From Micavibrio sp. (lineage in GTDB: Bacteria; Pseudomonadota; Alphaproteobacteria; Micavibrionales; Micavibrionaceae): a DNA stretch of 64,000 bases. Of the stretch, positions 1-6,326 are shown piece after piece. The position numbers and the translations under genes were made by a program. The stretch covers positions 248,001-312,000 of the forward strand of contig JAPJQV010000002.1 of assembly GCA_030824965.1 (NCBI GenBank), given 5' to 3'. Each line of letters starts with the position of its first letter. The stretch's first letter is position 1. Below the pieces are notes generated by a model. The model saw only the letters and a list, made by a program, of their open reading frames with translations. It made no database searches and had not been told where the DNA came from.

Positions 1-761
1 AAATTTGCGCCATCGCAATAGAAATAACCGCCAACATTATGCAGAAGTTTTGAAATCTCCAGAATATCGGTTTCAAACAAACCACAAGTGTTCGGGTTCG
101 TCACCATCATCCCGGCTACATCATTTCCGTCACCGAGCGCGGCTTTAAAAGCATCTACTGTAACACGCCCCGTTTCCTTGGTCGGAATTACGCGAATTGT
201 ATAGCCGCACATGGCGGCGGTTGCCGGATTGGTGCCATGGGCGGAATCCGGCACAAGAATAACAGTTTTGTGAATATTGCTTTTGACCTCATGGGCGCGT
301 TTGATCGTCATCAAACCGGCTAGCTCCCCATGCGCTCCGGCAGCAGGCGACAGGCAAACACCCGGTAATCCTGTGAGCGTAGCCAGCCAGTTCTGTAATT
401 CGAACATGACGCCGAGGGCGCCTTGAATAGTATCTTCAGGCTGCAACGGATGGATCGCCGCAAAACCGGGAAGCCGCGCCATTTTTTCGTTCAGGCGCGG
501 GTTATGTTTCATCGTACAGCTCCCAAGCGGAAAGAAGCCATGATCGATGGAATAATTCTTCGTCGATAAACGCACGAAATGGCGCACGACTTGCGGCTCT
601 TTCAAATCCGGCAAACCAATCGTTTCGCGCGTTTCAAGTCCTGTGCGGGACTTGATATTGGCCTTGGCAAAATCAACACCGCCCGTGTCGCCTTGCGGCA
701 ATTCCCAGAGCAACGCTTCTTCGTAATGGAGGGCGCGGCTATAACCGATTAAATCTTTCAT
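1..761 (-). CDS. gcvPB: glycine dehydrogenase (decarboxylating) subunit 2, partial at the window edge
   Basis: The C-terminal half-size subunit of the split P protein of the glycine cleavage system, which with GcvPA decarboxylates glycine using PLP and passes the aminomethyl group to GcvH. The visible N-terminal 253 residues carry family hallmarks such as DHGFFPLGSCTMKHNPR (about residue 73) and the VPDSAHGTNPATA stretch. The window ends at about ...FYCDGAN, just before the part that holds the PLP lysine in this family, so catalytic competence cannot be judged here. The start at MKDLIGYSR has only a weak ribosome site. It lies 3 nt after the stop of the small membrane-protein gene, so translation is probably coupled. 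It is the last visible gene of gcvT-gcvH-gcvPA-orf-gcvPB. Confidence 0.95.
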   Translation of the reverse strand, partial: MKDLIGYSRALHYEEALLWELPQGDTGGVDFAKANIKSRTGLETRETIGLPDLKEPQVVRHFVRLSTKNYSIDHGFFPLGSCTMKHNPRLNEKMARLPGFAAIHPLQPEDTIQGALGVMFELQNWLATLTGLPGVCLSPAAGAHGELAGLMTIKRAHEVKSNIHKTVILVPDSAHGTNPATAAMCGYTIRVIPTKETGRVTVDAFKAALGDGNDVAGMMVTNPNTCGLFETDILEISKLLHNVGGYFYCDGAN

Positions 762-764
762 GAT

Positions 765-1097
765 CTATAATTCCAACATATTTAAGAGCAAAAGTACTAG
801 ACATCCAAAAGAAAGAGAAACAAGCGAGCAAATTTTCATTTCTTTGAAATGAAAATTAATTCCTGCAAAAATTGACTGCATGAAGATTGTTGAGAAGAGA
901 ATACTGACTGCTAAATAGACTTCATAAGATTCGTACGAAAATCCTTGTTCGGTCCCGAAAGGATAACGCAATGAAGCCTCAACTTTTCCCAAGCTAAGCA
1001 ATGTATATACTTCATAGAAATGGGACAGAAGCATCAAACTATTTATTAATAGAAGAAGGCTAAAAAGTATAAAATAGAAAAACTTAAAGATTTTCAT
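765..1097 (-). CDS. small three-helix membrane protein inserted in the glycine cleavage operon (unknown function)
   Basis: A 110-residue protein I do not recognise. It is very hydrophobic, with likely membrane segments at about residues 4-26, 58-78 and 86-108 and a short polar loop (about 33-57) containing EASLRYPFGTEQG. I chose the start MKIFKFF at 1097 rather than a longer frame opening at 1133 because a GAAGG ribosome site precedes it by a few bases, and the longer form would overlap gcvPA. The gene begins 7 nt after the gcvPA stop and ends 3 nt before gcvPB, so it sits between two genes whose products form one enzyme. Its base composition is clearly more A+T-rich than its neighbours, which suggests later insertion. 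No role in glycine metabolism can be read from the sequence. Confidence 0.7.
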   Translation of the reverse strand: MKIFKFFYFILFSLLLLINSLMLLSHFYEVYTLLSLGKVEASLRYPFGTEQGFSYESYEVYLAVSILFSTIFMQSIFAGINFHFKEMKICSLVSLSFGCLVLLLLNMLEL

Positions 1098-1104
1098 TGT
1101 ACCT

Positions 1105-2379
1105 TCAGTTAGCCTTACCCAATGCTTCAACAAAGATGTTTATATCTTCATCTGTTGTCATTTCAGTTGCACAAACCAGAAGTCTATTTCCATCCAGCGC
1201 ATAGCCGCCGATTATATTTTTTTTGGTTAAGTCTTTAATTATCTCTGCGGCAGGTTTTTTTAGAACGACGACAAATTCATTGAAGAAATTCTTATTCTCA
1301 ATTTCAAATCCGGCGGCTTCCAAAGCATCGGCCAGAGCGCAGGCGCGCTCATGGTTAAGCTGTGCCAGATTTTTAAAACCGCTTTCGCCAAGAAGTGCCA
1401 TGTGTACGGTAAAAGCCAGCGCGCATAAACCTTGATTGGTACAGATATTCGATGTCGCTTTTTCGCGGCGGATATGTTGTTCGCGGGTGGAAAGCGTCAG
1501 AACGAATCCCGGCTTGCCATCGACATCATTTGTCTGGCCGCATAAACGCCCCGGCATTTGGCGTAAATATTCTTCCTTACAGGCAAAGAAACCCAGATGC
1601 GGACCGCCGAACGACATCGGCAGTCCAATGGACTGCGCTTCACCGCAGACGATATCGGCTTCGACAGGCGGCGGCAGCATGCCCAAAGATACAATCTCGG
1701 TAATGACGACCACCAGTTTTGCGCCAACGGCATCGCATTGTTCTTTAAACCGGGCATAAGAATGCGGCGTGCCGAAGAAATCAGGAGACTGAACAATAAC
1801 GCAAGCCGTTTGATTGTCCGCCCCGCCTTCGGCGAGTTCAGCATCTTCGAAATTCCAAAGATAGCTTTGTAAAACTTCGCGGTATTGGGGATTTAGTTCA
1901 GTACCGAGAACAATTTTTTTACGGCCTGTTAAACGCATCGCCATAAGGGCAGCTTCTGCCGTTGATGTCGCGCCGTCATACATAGAAGCGTTGGCGATAT
2001 CCTGCCCTGTTAATTGCGCGATCATCGACTGGAATTCAAAGATGACCTGCAATGTGCCCTGGGCGATTTCCGGCTGATATGGCGTATAAGCGGTCAGAAA
2101 TTCAGATCGCTGGATAATATAATCAACGCTGGCCGGAATATGGTGGTTGTAAATCCCTGCTCCTAAAAAGAAAGGTCCGGCATTGGCGGCGCGGTTTTGC
2201 GAGGCATAACCATTCATGGCCCGCTCGACGTCCAGTTCGCTTTGAACTTTCGGCAAATCCGCCAGTTCTTTTTGCAAAGCTACTGCCGGAACGTCCTTGA
2301 ATAATTCATCGACATGAGTAACGCCGATGGTTTTGAGCATCTCTGCCCGGTTGTTTTTCGTCAGAGGCAGATAACGCAT
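1105..2379 (-). CDS. gcvPA: glycine dehydrogenase (decarboxylating) subunit 1
   Basis: The N-terminal half of the two-subunit P protein (424 residues, normal to slightly short for the family), which pairs with GcvPB to decarboxylate glycine. Family features include the opening MRYLPLTKNNRAEMLKTIG, FLGAGIYNHHIPASVDYI (about 73-90), the TAYTPYQPEIAQGTLQ segment and ANASMYDGATSTAEAALMA (about 129-147). The C-terminal part contains LSTREQHIRREKATSNIC, as expected. It starts 2 nt after gcvH ends and is followed 7 nt later by the small membrane-protein gene. The split subunit form, rather than a single fused P protein, is common in many bacteria. Confidence 0.96.
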   Translation of the reverse strand: MRYLPLTKNNRAEMLKTIGVTHVDELFKDVPAVALQKELADLPKVQSELDVERAMNGYASQNRAANAGPFFLGAGIYNHHIPASVDYIIQRSEFLTAYTPYQPEIAQGTLQVIFEFQSMIAQLTGQDIANASMYDGATSTAEAALMAMRLTGRKKIVLGTELNPQYREVLQSYLWNFEDAELAEGGADNQTACVIVQSPDFFGTPHSYARFKEQCDAVGAKLVVVITEIVSLGMLPPPVEADIVCGEAQSIGLPMSFGGPHLGFFACKEEYLRQMPGRLCGQTNDVDGKPGFVLTLSTREQHIRREKATSNICTNQGLCALAFTVHMALLGESGFKNLAQLNHERACALADALEAAGFEIENKNFFNEFVVVLKKPAAEIIKDLTKKNIIGGYALDGNRLLVCATEMTTDEDINIFVEALGKAN

Positions 2380-2381
2380 TT

Positions 2382-2753
2382 TTATCCAATCGTTTTTAGG
2401 TAATCGTCGTAAGTCGCTTTGTCCATCAGACCCTCGAGTTCTGCCTGATCGGTGATCTTGATCTTTACGATCCAGCCATTTTCCGGGTTTTTTAAAAGTT
2501 CAGCATCTTTCGCCAGCGCATCGTTGACCGCCACGACTTCACCTGTAACAGGCGTATAAACTTCTGCCGCCGTTTTAACGGATTCTACCACGGCGAAATA
2601 AGCGCCTTTTTTATATTGAGCGCCCAATTTTGGCAGCTCGACATAGACAAGATCACCCAGCGCATGCTGGGCATATTCTGTAATCCCGACAATCGCCGTA
2701 TCGCCGTTTTCGATTTTGACCCATTCATGGTCTTTTGTGTACCTGTCAGTCAT
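2382..2753 (-). CDS. gcvH: glycine cleavage system H protein
   Basis: The lipoyl carrier of the glycine cleavage system, 123 residues and full length. It shuttles the aminomethyl group from the P protein to GcvT. The lipoylation site is Lys60 in VVESVKTAAEVYTPVTG, in the usual beta-hairpin context, and the N-terminus YTKDHEWVKIE is typical. The start codon overlaps the gcvT stop as ATGA (4 nt), so the two are translationally coupled. The product acts in the cytoplasm. Confidence 0.98.
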   Translation of the reverse strand: MTDRYTKDHEWVKIENGDTAIVGITEYAQHALGDLVYVELPKLGAQYKKGAYFAVVESVKTAAEVYTPVTGEVVAVNDALAKDAELLKNPENGWIVKIKITDQAELEGLMDKATYDDYLKTIG

Positions 2754-3823
2754 GGCTTTCTTACCTTTGGTTGGACGAAGGGCATTGGCGTGATTTCCGC
2801 CAGAATATTATTACCGCGCACATGAACCAGAACTTGTGTTCCGTCAGCCGCATATTCAACCGGGACATAACCTTGTCCGATCGATTGTTTCAATGTCGGG
2901 GAAAATGTCCCGCTGGTCACATGGCCAATGACTTCATCGCGCATGGTGCGGATTTCAGCCCCTTCACGGGCAATTCCTTTATCGATCAGCTTAAAGCCGA
3001 CCCGCCGACGTTTCGGCGCATGGATATGTTCCGCCCCGATAAAGCCGGAATTATTCTTTCCCATGACCCAGGTCAAATTGGCTTCAAGCGGCGTTGTTTT
3101 ATCATCTATGTCATGACCGTACAGACAATAGCCCATTTCAAGGCGGAGGCTGTCCCGCGCGGCGAGGCCAATCGGCTTGACCGACGGATGAAGTAAAAGT
3201 CGGTCCCAAAGAGATTCAACCTTGTTCGCCGGAATGGAAATTTCAAAACCATCCTCGCCCGTATAGCCAAGGCGAGACAGGAAAACGGTCGTGCCTTCAA
3301 GGCTCGCTTCCATCATTCGCATATACCCTAGCTGAGATGTGTCTATATCGGCCGATTCAAAAAGAGCTTTCTCAGCTTCCGGTCCTTGAATGGCAATCAA
3401 AGCCCGCTCATCCAGATATTGCAATTCAATATCACCGCTTAAATGCCTGACAAACCATGCAATATCCTTTTCCTTGCAGCCTGCATTGATAATGGCAAAG
3501 AAATTTTGGTCGGAGAGTTTCGTAATTATCAGATCATCAATAATGCCGCCTAACTCATTGGTCAGGACTGTGTATTTAGCAACAAAGGGTTTGGCTGCCT
3601 GAAAATTAGAGGGCGTCACTCTTTCCAAGAAACGGACCGTATCGTTTCCATGAAATATCGCCTGTCCCATGTGAGAAACGTCAAAAATGCCCGCATGATG
3701 ACGAACCCATTCATGTTCTTTCAGAACACCTTCGCCATAATAGAGCGGCATATCATATCCGGCGAACTCACCCATTTTGGCAGACAGGGAAACATGCGCG
3801 GCATGGAGGGGAGTCTTCTTCAT
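2750..3823 (-). CDS. gcvT: aminomethyltransferase (glycine cleavage system T protein)
   Basis: Transfers the methylene group from aminomethyl-lipoyl GcvH to tetrahydrofolate, releasing ammonia. At 357 residues it is the normal length. Visible family features are the N-terminal TPLHAAHVSLSAKMGEFAGYDMPLYY, DVSHMGQ, the TGEDGFEIS folate-fold motif, and GLAARDSLRLEMGYCLYGHDI near the middle. It is the first gcv gene. Only about 78 nt separate it from purS, most of it a strong terminator-like hairpin, so any private promoter would have to overlap that hairpin or lie inside purS. No glycine riboswitch fits in the space. Confidence 0.96.
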   Translation of the reverse strand: MKKTPLHAAHVSLSAKMGEFAGYDMPLYYGEGVLKEHEWVRHHAGIFDVSHMGQAIFHGNDTVRFLERVTPSNFQAAKPFVAKYTVLTNELGGIIDDLIITKLSDQNFFAIINAGCKEKDIAWFVRHLSGDIELQYLDERALIAIQGPEAEKALFESADIDTSQLGYMRMMEASLEGTTVFLSRLGYTGEDGFEISIPANKVESLWDRLLLHPSVKPIGLAARDSLRLEMGYCLYGHDIDDKTTPLEANLTWVMGKNNSGFIGAEHIHAPKRRRVGFKLIDKGIAREGAEIRTMRDEVIGHVTSGTFSPTLKQSIGQGYVPVEYAADGTQVLVHVRGNNILAEITPMPFVQPKVRKP

Positions 3824-3834
3824 ATAAAAAGAAG

Positions 3835-3889
3835 ACCATAAAAAAAGAGCCTTGTCATCCCGATGCAGGTCGGGATCAAGACTCTTTCA
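3835..3889 (-). terminator. strong terminator-like hairpin between purS and gcvT
   Basis: Read on the minus strand, AAAGAG-T-CTTG pairs with CAAG-G-CTCTTT and an inner ATCCCGA pairs with TCGGGAT around a CCTGCA loop. A run of T follows directly. This is a textbook rho-independent terminator for purC-purS, but it lies directly in front of gcvT on the same strand, so it may also act as an attenuator or a partial terminator. Confidence 0.8.
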
Positions 3890-3901
3890 CAGCTTTACCA
3901 A

Positions 3902-4132
3902 TCAAGTTATCTTGATTTCGTAATCTTCTGTCACTGGATTGGCCAGAAGCTTGTCCGCCATTTCCTTGATCTTGGCTTCACTTGTACCGTCCGGCACTTC
4001 GATCTCGATAATCTTGCCTTGGCGCACTTCACCAACACCCTCAAGACCTAAACCAGAAAGGGCATGACCGATGGCTTTGCCTTGCGGATCCAGAACGCCT
4101 TTTTTGAGCATTACTTTTACAATAACCTTCAT
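3902..4132 (-). CDS. purS: phosphoribosylformylglycinamidine synthase subunit PurS
   Basis: The small third subunit of the PurL/PurQ/PurS form of FGAM synthase (step 4 of de novo purine synthesis), thought to bridge the glutaminase and synthetase and guide ammonia between them. At 76 residues it is slightly short of the usual 80-85. The conserved VKVMLKKGVLDPQGKAIGHA at the N-terminus and VGEVRQGKIIEIEV identify it. It starts 1 nt after purC stops. Its partners purQ and purL are on the opposite strand, starting about 1.5 kb away. Confidence 0.95.
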   Translation of the reverse strand: MKVIVKVMLKKGVLDPQGKAIGHALSGLGLEGVGEVRQGKIIEIEVPDGTSEAKIKEMADKLLANPVTEDYEIKIT

Positions 4133-4133
4133 T

Positions 4134-5018
4134 TTATGACTTCCATGGTTTGGTTGGCGGCGCTTTATTCACTGAGCGCAATTTTTTCTCGCGGCCCAGT
4201 TCATTTTCAATTTCACTTAAACCAGATGCGATCTGCTCGTCAATATCACCACCCTGAATGATCCCGCTTTCCGGAATAAGCCCCAACCGCTTGGCGATAT
4301 CCTGATAGGCATCGATCAAACCGCCCATATTTTCCCGAAAACGGTCTTTATCAAGCTTTTCATTGGTCTTTGCATCCCAAAGACGGCAGTTATCCGGCGA
4401 TATTTCGTCGGCCAATAGAATATACAGTTCATCGAATTCACCGAACAAACGCCCGAATTCGATTTTGAAGTCCACCAAACGAATATTCAATCCGGCAAAC
4501 AAACCGTTGAGGTAATCATTAATACGGTAAGAAAGCGTTACCATCTCTTCCAGCTCGAACGGATCAGCCCAGCCAAGAGAGACAATATGAGTTTCCGACA
4601 CCATCGGATCACCCAGATCCTTGTTTTTATAATAGAATTCAACTAACGGATAGGGCAGCACCGTGCCTTCCTTTAATCCCAGACGCTTTGATAATTCACC
4701 AGCAGCAATATTGCGGATGACGACCTCAATCGGAATTATTTCAACCTGACGCACCAGTTGTTCGCGCATGTTGACGGATTTCAAAAAATGCGTCGGGATA
4801 CCGATCGATTCCAGCTTTGTCATCAGATGCGCGGAAATGCGATTATTCAAAACACCTTTCCCGGCAATCGTTTCCTGTTTTTTGTCGGCACCAACACCGG
4901 AAACAGCATCATCTTTAAAATATTGAATGAGCGTTCCAGGCTCCGGTCCCTCATAGATTGTTTTTACCTGACCGTCATAAATCATACGGCGTTTCGGCCG
5001 GATAGTTGAAAATAGCAT
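4134..5018 (-). CDS. purC: phosphoribosylaminoimidazole-succinocarboxamide synthase
   Basis: Joins aspartate to CAIR with ATP to give SAICAR in purine synthesis. It has the N-terminal ATP-binding region (YDGQVKTIYEGPEPGTLIQYFKDD), the KGVLNNRIS motif (about 54-62) and the PIEVVIRNIAAGELSKRLG segment (about 96-114). At 294 residues it is longer than the roughly 240-255 of many bacterial PurC proteins, because of a C-terminal tail after about residue 250 that ends basic (KAPPTKPWKS). The start is supported by an AAGGA-type ribosome site. It is the first gene of the purC-purS transcript and diverges from the ATPase-zeta gene across 91 nt that must hold both promoters. Confidence 0.96.
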   Translation of the reverse strand: MLFSTIRPKRRMIYDGQVKTIYEGPEPGTLIQYFKDDAVSGVGADKKQETIAGKGVLNNRISAHLMTKLESIGIPTHFLKSVNMREQLVRQVEIIPIEVVIRNIAAGELSKRLGLKEGTVLPYPLVEFYYKNKDLGDPMVSETHIVSLGWADPFELEEMVTLSYRINDYLNGLFAGLNIRLVDFKIEFGRLFGEFDELYILLADEISPDNCRLWDAKTNEKLDKDRFRENMGGLIDAYQDIAKRLGLIPESGIIQGGDIDEQIASGLSEIENELGREKKLRSVNKAPPTKPWKS

Positions 5019-5109
5019 CGCGTTTCCTTAATTTATCAATGATATAACAATGAAAACCTGATAAGTAAATTTTTATTGAAACTTATCTGACCTCTGGAGA
5101 TAATGAATT

Positions 5110-5436
5110 ATGACTACAATTGATGATCGCGGCAAATTCAACGAAACCCAATATGCCCACGACCAGCAAAAACTTTTCCGCATTGAAGCCCGCGCCAGTA
5201 AGCTGATTGGCCTTTGGGCAGCTGAAAAACTCTCCCTTTCCGGAGAAACCGCAGACGCCTACGCCAAAGAAGTTATTGCCAGCAATCTGGACGAGCCTGG
5301 TTTTGACGATGTGAAAAGAAAATTGACGGCTGATTTTCAGGCTCATCACCTTGACATTTCAGAACACATGATCGATGTGGCGATTGAGAAGAAACTTGCA
5401 ATGGCTGCCCAGCAAATCGAAACCGAAGTCAAATAA
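5110..5436 (+). CDS. F1F0-ATPase zeta-type inhibitor subunit (DUF1476 family)
   Basis: A 108-residue helical protein whose N-terminus (DDRGKFNETQYAHDQQ, then EARASKLIGLWAAEKL) matches the DUF1476 family. Characterised alphaproteobacterial members are the zeta subunit, which inserts its N-terminal inhibitory helix into F1-ATPase and blocks ATP hydrolysis. The family is essentially alphaproteobacterial, which helps place the organism. A GGAG ribosome site precedes the start. It stands alone, divergent from purC and upstream of purQ, away from any ATP synthase genes, which is common for this family. The role is assigned from the family; no experiment-specific residue can be confirmed by eye. Confidence 0.9.
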   Translation: MTTIDDRGKFNETQYAHDQQKLFRIEARASKLIGLWAAEKLSLSGETADAYAKEVIASNLDEPGFDDVKRKLTADFQAHHLDISEHMIDVAIEKKLAMAAQQIETEVK

Positions 5437-5481
5437 GCATAAAAAAACCCCTGATCGGGGATTGATTTCGCCTTCCAAGAT

Positions 5482-5570
5482 ACTTGCGAGCCTGTTCAAC
5501 TCACCTTTATCAACGGCCGTCTGGCGGCCTGTTGAAAGGATTTTTACCAAAGTTTTTACAGCTTGCAAGT
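5482..5570 (+). other. structured RNA candidate in the purQ leader
   Basis: Between the zeta gene and purQ a long outer stem can form between ACTTGCGAGCCTGT (5482-5495) and ACAGCTTGCAAGT (5558-5570). It encloses a separate strong hairpin at 5504-5539. The two-level fold is more than a simple terminator needs. It could be an attenuator or leader of purQL, or a terminator plus chance pairing. I recognise no known riboswitch class in it. Confidence 0.4.
5504..5545 (+). terminator. hairpin plus T-run after the zeta subunit gene
   Basis: The arms CCTTTATCAACGGCCG (5504-5519) and CGGCCTGTTGAAAGG (5525-5539) pair with minor bulges and are followed by ATTTTTACC. It has the form of a rho-independent terminator on the plus strand and lies upstream of purQ, so it could end the zeta transcript or attenuate purQL. 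A smaller CCCC/GGGG palindrome with an A-run lies at 5447-5462, which would terminate better on the minus strand. Confidence 0.6.
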
Positions 5571-5633
5571 TTTATTTGGAAAAGGTTAGAAACCCTTTGA
5601 ATTTCAAGGCTTCAATGGTCTAAAAATATAGCC

Positions 5634-6326
5634 ATGAAAGCAGCAATTATCGTATTTCCCGGCACTAATCGCGAAAAAGACATGGCTATGGCCCTGGAGC
5701 ATGTGTCAGGAAAAAAACCTGACCTTATCTGGCATAAAGAAACCTCTCTTAAAGATTATGACCTAATGGTCTTGCCGGGTGGATTTTCTTATGGCGATTA
5801 TTTGAGATGCGGCGCAATGGCGGCCCATTCCCCTATTATGAAAGAAGTAATCGAAAAGGCCCAAAAAGGCACGCGGCTTCTTGCGGTCTGCAACGGTTTT
5901 CAGATGCTGGTCGAAACCGGCCTCGTTCCGGGAGGCCTTCTGCATAACGCTTCGCTCAAATTTATTTGCAAACAGGTTCATTTAAAATGCGAGAATAATG
6001 CGACAGATTTCACGCGTAAATTTTCAAATGGCGAAGTCATTCAGGTTCCGGTTGCACATGGCGAAGGGAATTATTTCGTTAACTCCGATATCCTGAAAAA
6101 ACTGGAAGACAAAGATCAGATCGCTTTCCGCTACTGCGATGAAAATGGCGATACGGCCCATCCGGATATTGCGCCAAACGGCTCGGTTTCCAATATCGCG
6201 GGCGTATTCAATGATACTAAAACCATCATGGGCATGATGCCGCATCCCGAAGATGCCGTCGTACCCCATGCTGGAAACCAATCCGGGACTAAATTATTCT
6301 CCAGCATCGTCGAGGCGCTATCATGA
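5634..6326 (+). CDS. purQ: phosphoribosylformylglycinamidine synthase subunit PurQ (glutaminase)
   Basis: The glutamine amidotransferase subunit of FGAM synthase, which releases ammonia for PurL. It has 230 residues and a class I amidotransferase fold. The catalytic triad is visible as Cys86 in LLAVCNGFQML and His204/Glu206 in GMMPHPEDAVVP. The oxyanion region LPGGFSYGDYLRCGAMA lies at about 48-64. Its stop overlaps the purL start as ATGA. Partners PurS and PurC are encoded divergently upstream. Confidence 0.97.
   Translation: MKAAIIVFPGTNREKDMAMALEHVSGKKPDLIWHKETSLKDYDLMVLPGGFSYGDYLRCGAMAAHSPIMKEVIEKAQKGTRLLAVCNGFQMLVETGLVPGGLLHNASLKFICKQVHLKCENNATDFTRKFSNGEVIQVPVAHGEGNYFVNSDILKKLEDKDQIAFRYCDENGDTAHPDIAPNGSVSNIAGVFNDTKTIMGMMPHPEDAVVPHAGNQSGTKLFSSIVEALS

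Noticed and set aside
1223..1872. Several plus-strand frames over gcvPA, and similar antisense frames over purL, recN, ligA, ftsZ and glgC
   Set aside because: All are reverse-strand or shifted shadows of well-recognised genes, without ribosome sites or family signal.
3824..3901. Glycine riboswitch in front of gcvT
   Set aside because: The gap is only about 78 nt and is filled by a terminator hairpin. There is no room for one or two glycine aptamers.
5504..5539. ZTP (pfl) riboswitch upstream of purQ, suggested by CCGTCTGG in the hairpin loop
   Set aside because: The 5' conserved half of the ZTP motif, including its GGGGAGC-type core, is not present in the right place. Only a short loop similarity remains.
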